A DNA stretch of 7,889 nucleotides. Origin: DASPTR01 sp041481365 (GTDB lineage Archaea; Thermoproteota; Bathyarchaeia; Bathyarchaeales; Bathycorpusculaceae). This document shows, in pieces, positions 7,066-7,889 of the stretch. The notes under the pieces are model-generated. The model ran no database searches. It saw nothing but the letters and a program-made list of their open reading frames with translations, and was not told the DNA's origin. Made by a program: the position numbers and the translations under genes. Every line of letters starts with the position of its first letter. Position 1 is the first letter of the stretch. The stretch is from the NCBI GenBank assembly GCA_041481365.1, contig JBGPBS010000067.1:1-7889 (forward strand), read 5' to 3'.

Positions 7066-7568
7066 AAGTGTCACGTGCACCTTTACCCTACAATCCGAAA
7101 ATCCTAGAACTGTTCAGGAACCCCAAAAACCTCGGAAAAATGGAGGACGCCACCATAACGGCAGTTGCTGGAAATCCCGTCTGTGGTGACATGATAACAT
7201 TCTACCTGAAAATCGACAAACGAGACGTGATCGAAAAGGCATCTTTCGAAAGCTACGGTTGCGCCGCAAACATAGCAACATCAAGCATAGTCACGGAAAT
7301 GATCAAAGGAATAAGCCTTGAAGACGCTTGGAAGGTCTCGTACAAAAGCGTAGCCGAATCCGTAGGCGGTCTGCCGAGCATAAAGTTCCACTGTGGCATT
7401 CTGGCTGTTGGGGCGCTAAAGCGAGCTATCAGAAAGTACTACGAGCAGAAGGGAGCCTGCCCCAGTTGGCTTGAAAAAGAACCAAGTTTTGAAGAGAAGC
7501 AGGCGTTGGAAGAGGAAGAACTGGCCAAAGCACTTTCAAAAAGAATGAAGACAGAAGAAGAAAAATAA
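7062..7568 (+). CDS. iscU: IscU-type iron-sulfur cluster scaffold protein
   Basis: Scaffold on which Fe-S clusters are built from desulfurase-bound sulfur and iron before transfer to apoproteins. It has 168 residues: an IscU core of about 130 plus a charged tail. All cluster ligands are visible: GNPVCGD (37-43) with C41 and D43, YGCAAN (65-70) with C67, and KFHC (108-111) with C111. LPSIK (104-108) sits where bacterial IscU carries the LPPVK chaperone-binding motif, and TEMIKGISLEDA (78-89) is also typical. After residue 130 comes GACPSW, with an extra cysteine C133, then a Glu/Lys-rich, probably helical tail (138-168) that bacterial IscU lacks. The ATG overlaps the upstream TGA as ATGA, with GGAG four bases before it; its stop overlaps the next start as TAATG. 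Partner proteins are evidently the two flanking PLP enzymes. Confidence 0.94.
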   Translation: MKVSRAPLPYNPKILELFRNPKNLGKMEDATITAVAGNPVCGDMITFYLKIDKRDVIEKASFESYGCAANIATSSIVTEMIKGISLEDAWKVSYKSVAESVGGLPSIKFHCGILAVGALKRAIRKYYEQKGACPSWLEKEPSFEEKQALEEEELAKALSKRMKTEEEK

Positions 7569-7889
7569 TGCTGGACCCCTACAAGATTCGTGAAGATTTT
7601 CCGATACTTAAACGAAAAATCAATGGAAACCAGCTGATCTACTTTGACAATGCAGCGACTTCGCAAAAGCCACGGCAAGTAATCGACGCTGTCAGAGACT
7701 TCTATGAGAACCATAATGCAAACGTCCACAGAGCCGTCCATACGCTTTCCCAGGAAGCCTCAGAACTTTACGAAGACGCACATGAAGAAGTCGCTGGGTT
7801 CATACATGCAAAAGGCATAGAGGAAATAGTCTTTGTGAGGGGCACGACGGAAGCGATAAACCTGGTCGCCTACGCTTGGGGGCTTCACA
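7568..7889 (+). CDS. SufS/CsdA-type cysteine desulfurase, N-terminal 107 residues (runs off the right edge)
   Basis: Group II cysteine desulfurase, which removes sulfur from cysteine as an enzyme persulfide for Fe-S assembly. Visible: KIREDFPIL (6-14); LIYFDNAATSQKP (23-35), the intact DNAAT motif; the SufS-specific segment ANVHRAVHTLSQEAS (51-65); YEDAHEEVAGFI (68-79); and EEIVFVRGTTEAINLVAYAWG (85-105). This is conventional for the subfamily, unlike the altered NifS-like protein two genes upstream. The PLP lysine and catalytic cysteine lie beyond the window and cannot be checked; the family is about 400 residues. The ATG overlaps the iscU-like stop by one base (TAATG, 7566-7570); only a weak purine-rich stretch precedes it, so translation is probably coupled. 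It is the third gene of the operon. Confidence 0.95.
   Translation, partial: MLDPYKIREDFPILKRKINGNQLIYFDNAATSQKPRQVIDAVRDFYENHNANVHRAVHTLSQEASELYEDAHEEVAGFIHAKGIEEIVFVRGTTEAINLVAYAWGLH

Noticed and set aside
7439..7741. 100-residue minus-strand frame across the iscU-like / SufS junction
   Set aside because: Antisense to two recognised genes; the apparent Ser-rich sequence is the complement of the Glu/Lys-rich tail codons.

Overview
The window looks like a piece of an archaeal chromosome, most likely from an uncultured Thermoproteota-type lineage such as Bathyarchaeia. The lineage is an inference; the domain is well supported. A Hel308 family helicase is present, a DNA repair enzyme typical of archaea. 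The adenylosuccinate lyase has the archaeal N-terminus. GTG and TTG starts with GGAGGTG-like ribosome binding sites are used, genes are joined by overlaps of 1 to 4 bases, and GC is moderate (mid-40s % by eye). No tRNA, rRNA, CRISPR array or mobile element is visible, and coding density is very high.

Layout, left to right. (1) Minus strand 1-1926 is a two-gene unit read leftwards. An asparagine-synthetase-like protein (472-1926) is followed after one base by a histone-deacetylase-superfamily amidohydrolase, of which the first 156 residues are in the window (1-470). (2) A divergent intergenic region (1927-2085) leads into purB (2086-3423, plus strand), whose TTG start I place 18 bases inside the longest reading frame. 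(3) purB converges with a complete hel308 helicase gene (3455-5686, minus strand), with 31 bases between the stops. (4) A second divergent region (5687-5841) carries a perfect 7-bp-arm inverted repeat. (5) Plus strand 5842-7889 is a tight iron-sulfur assembly operon: a NifS/IscS-like PLP protein, an IscU-type scaffold (ATGA overlap), and the start of a SufS-type cysteine desulfurase (TAATG overlap) that runs off the right edge.

Two proteins keep the overall fold of a well-known family while key residues have changed. The asparagine-synthetase-like protein has an intact ATP-pyrophosphatase domain, but its glutaminase domain lacks the N-terminal cysteine and other glutamine-handling residues. 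The IscS-like protein keeps the PLP lysine and the mobile-loop cysteine, but replaces the PLP-stacking histidine, the histidine before the lysine, the glutamine of the HTDAxQ motif and the substrate-carboxylate arginine. Because a second, SufS-type enzyme with a normal-looking N-terminal part follows in the same operon, the IscS-like protein may have been released from ordinary cysteine desulfurase duty. This altered-NifS / IscU / SufS operon is the best candidate here for something undescribed. The other genes (purB, hel308, iscU-like) look like ordinary housekeeping genes.
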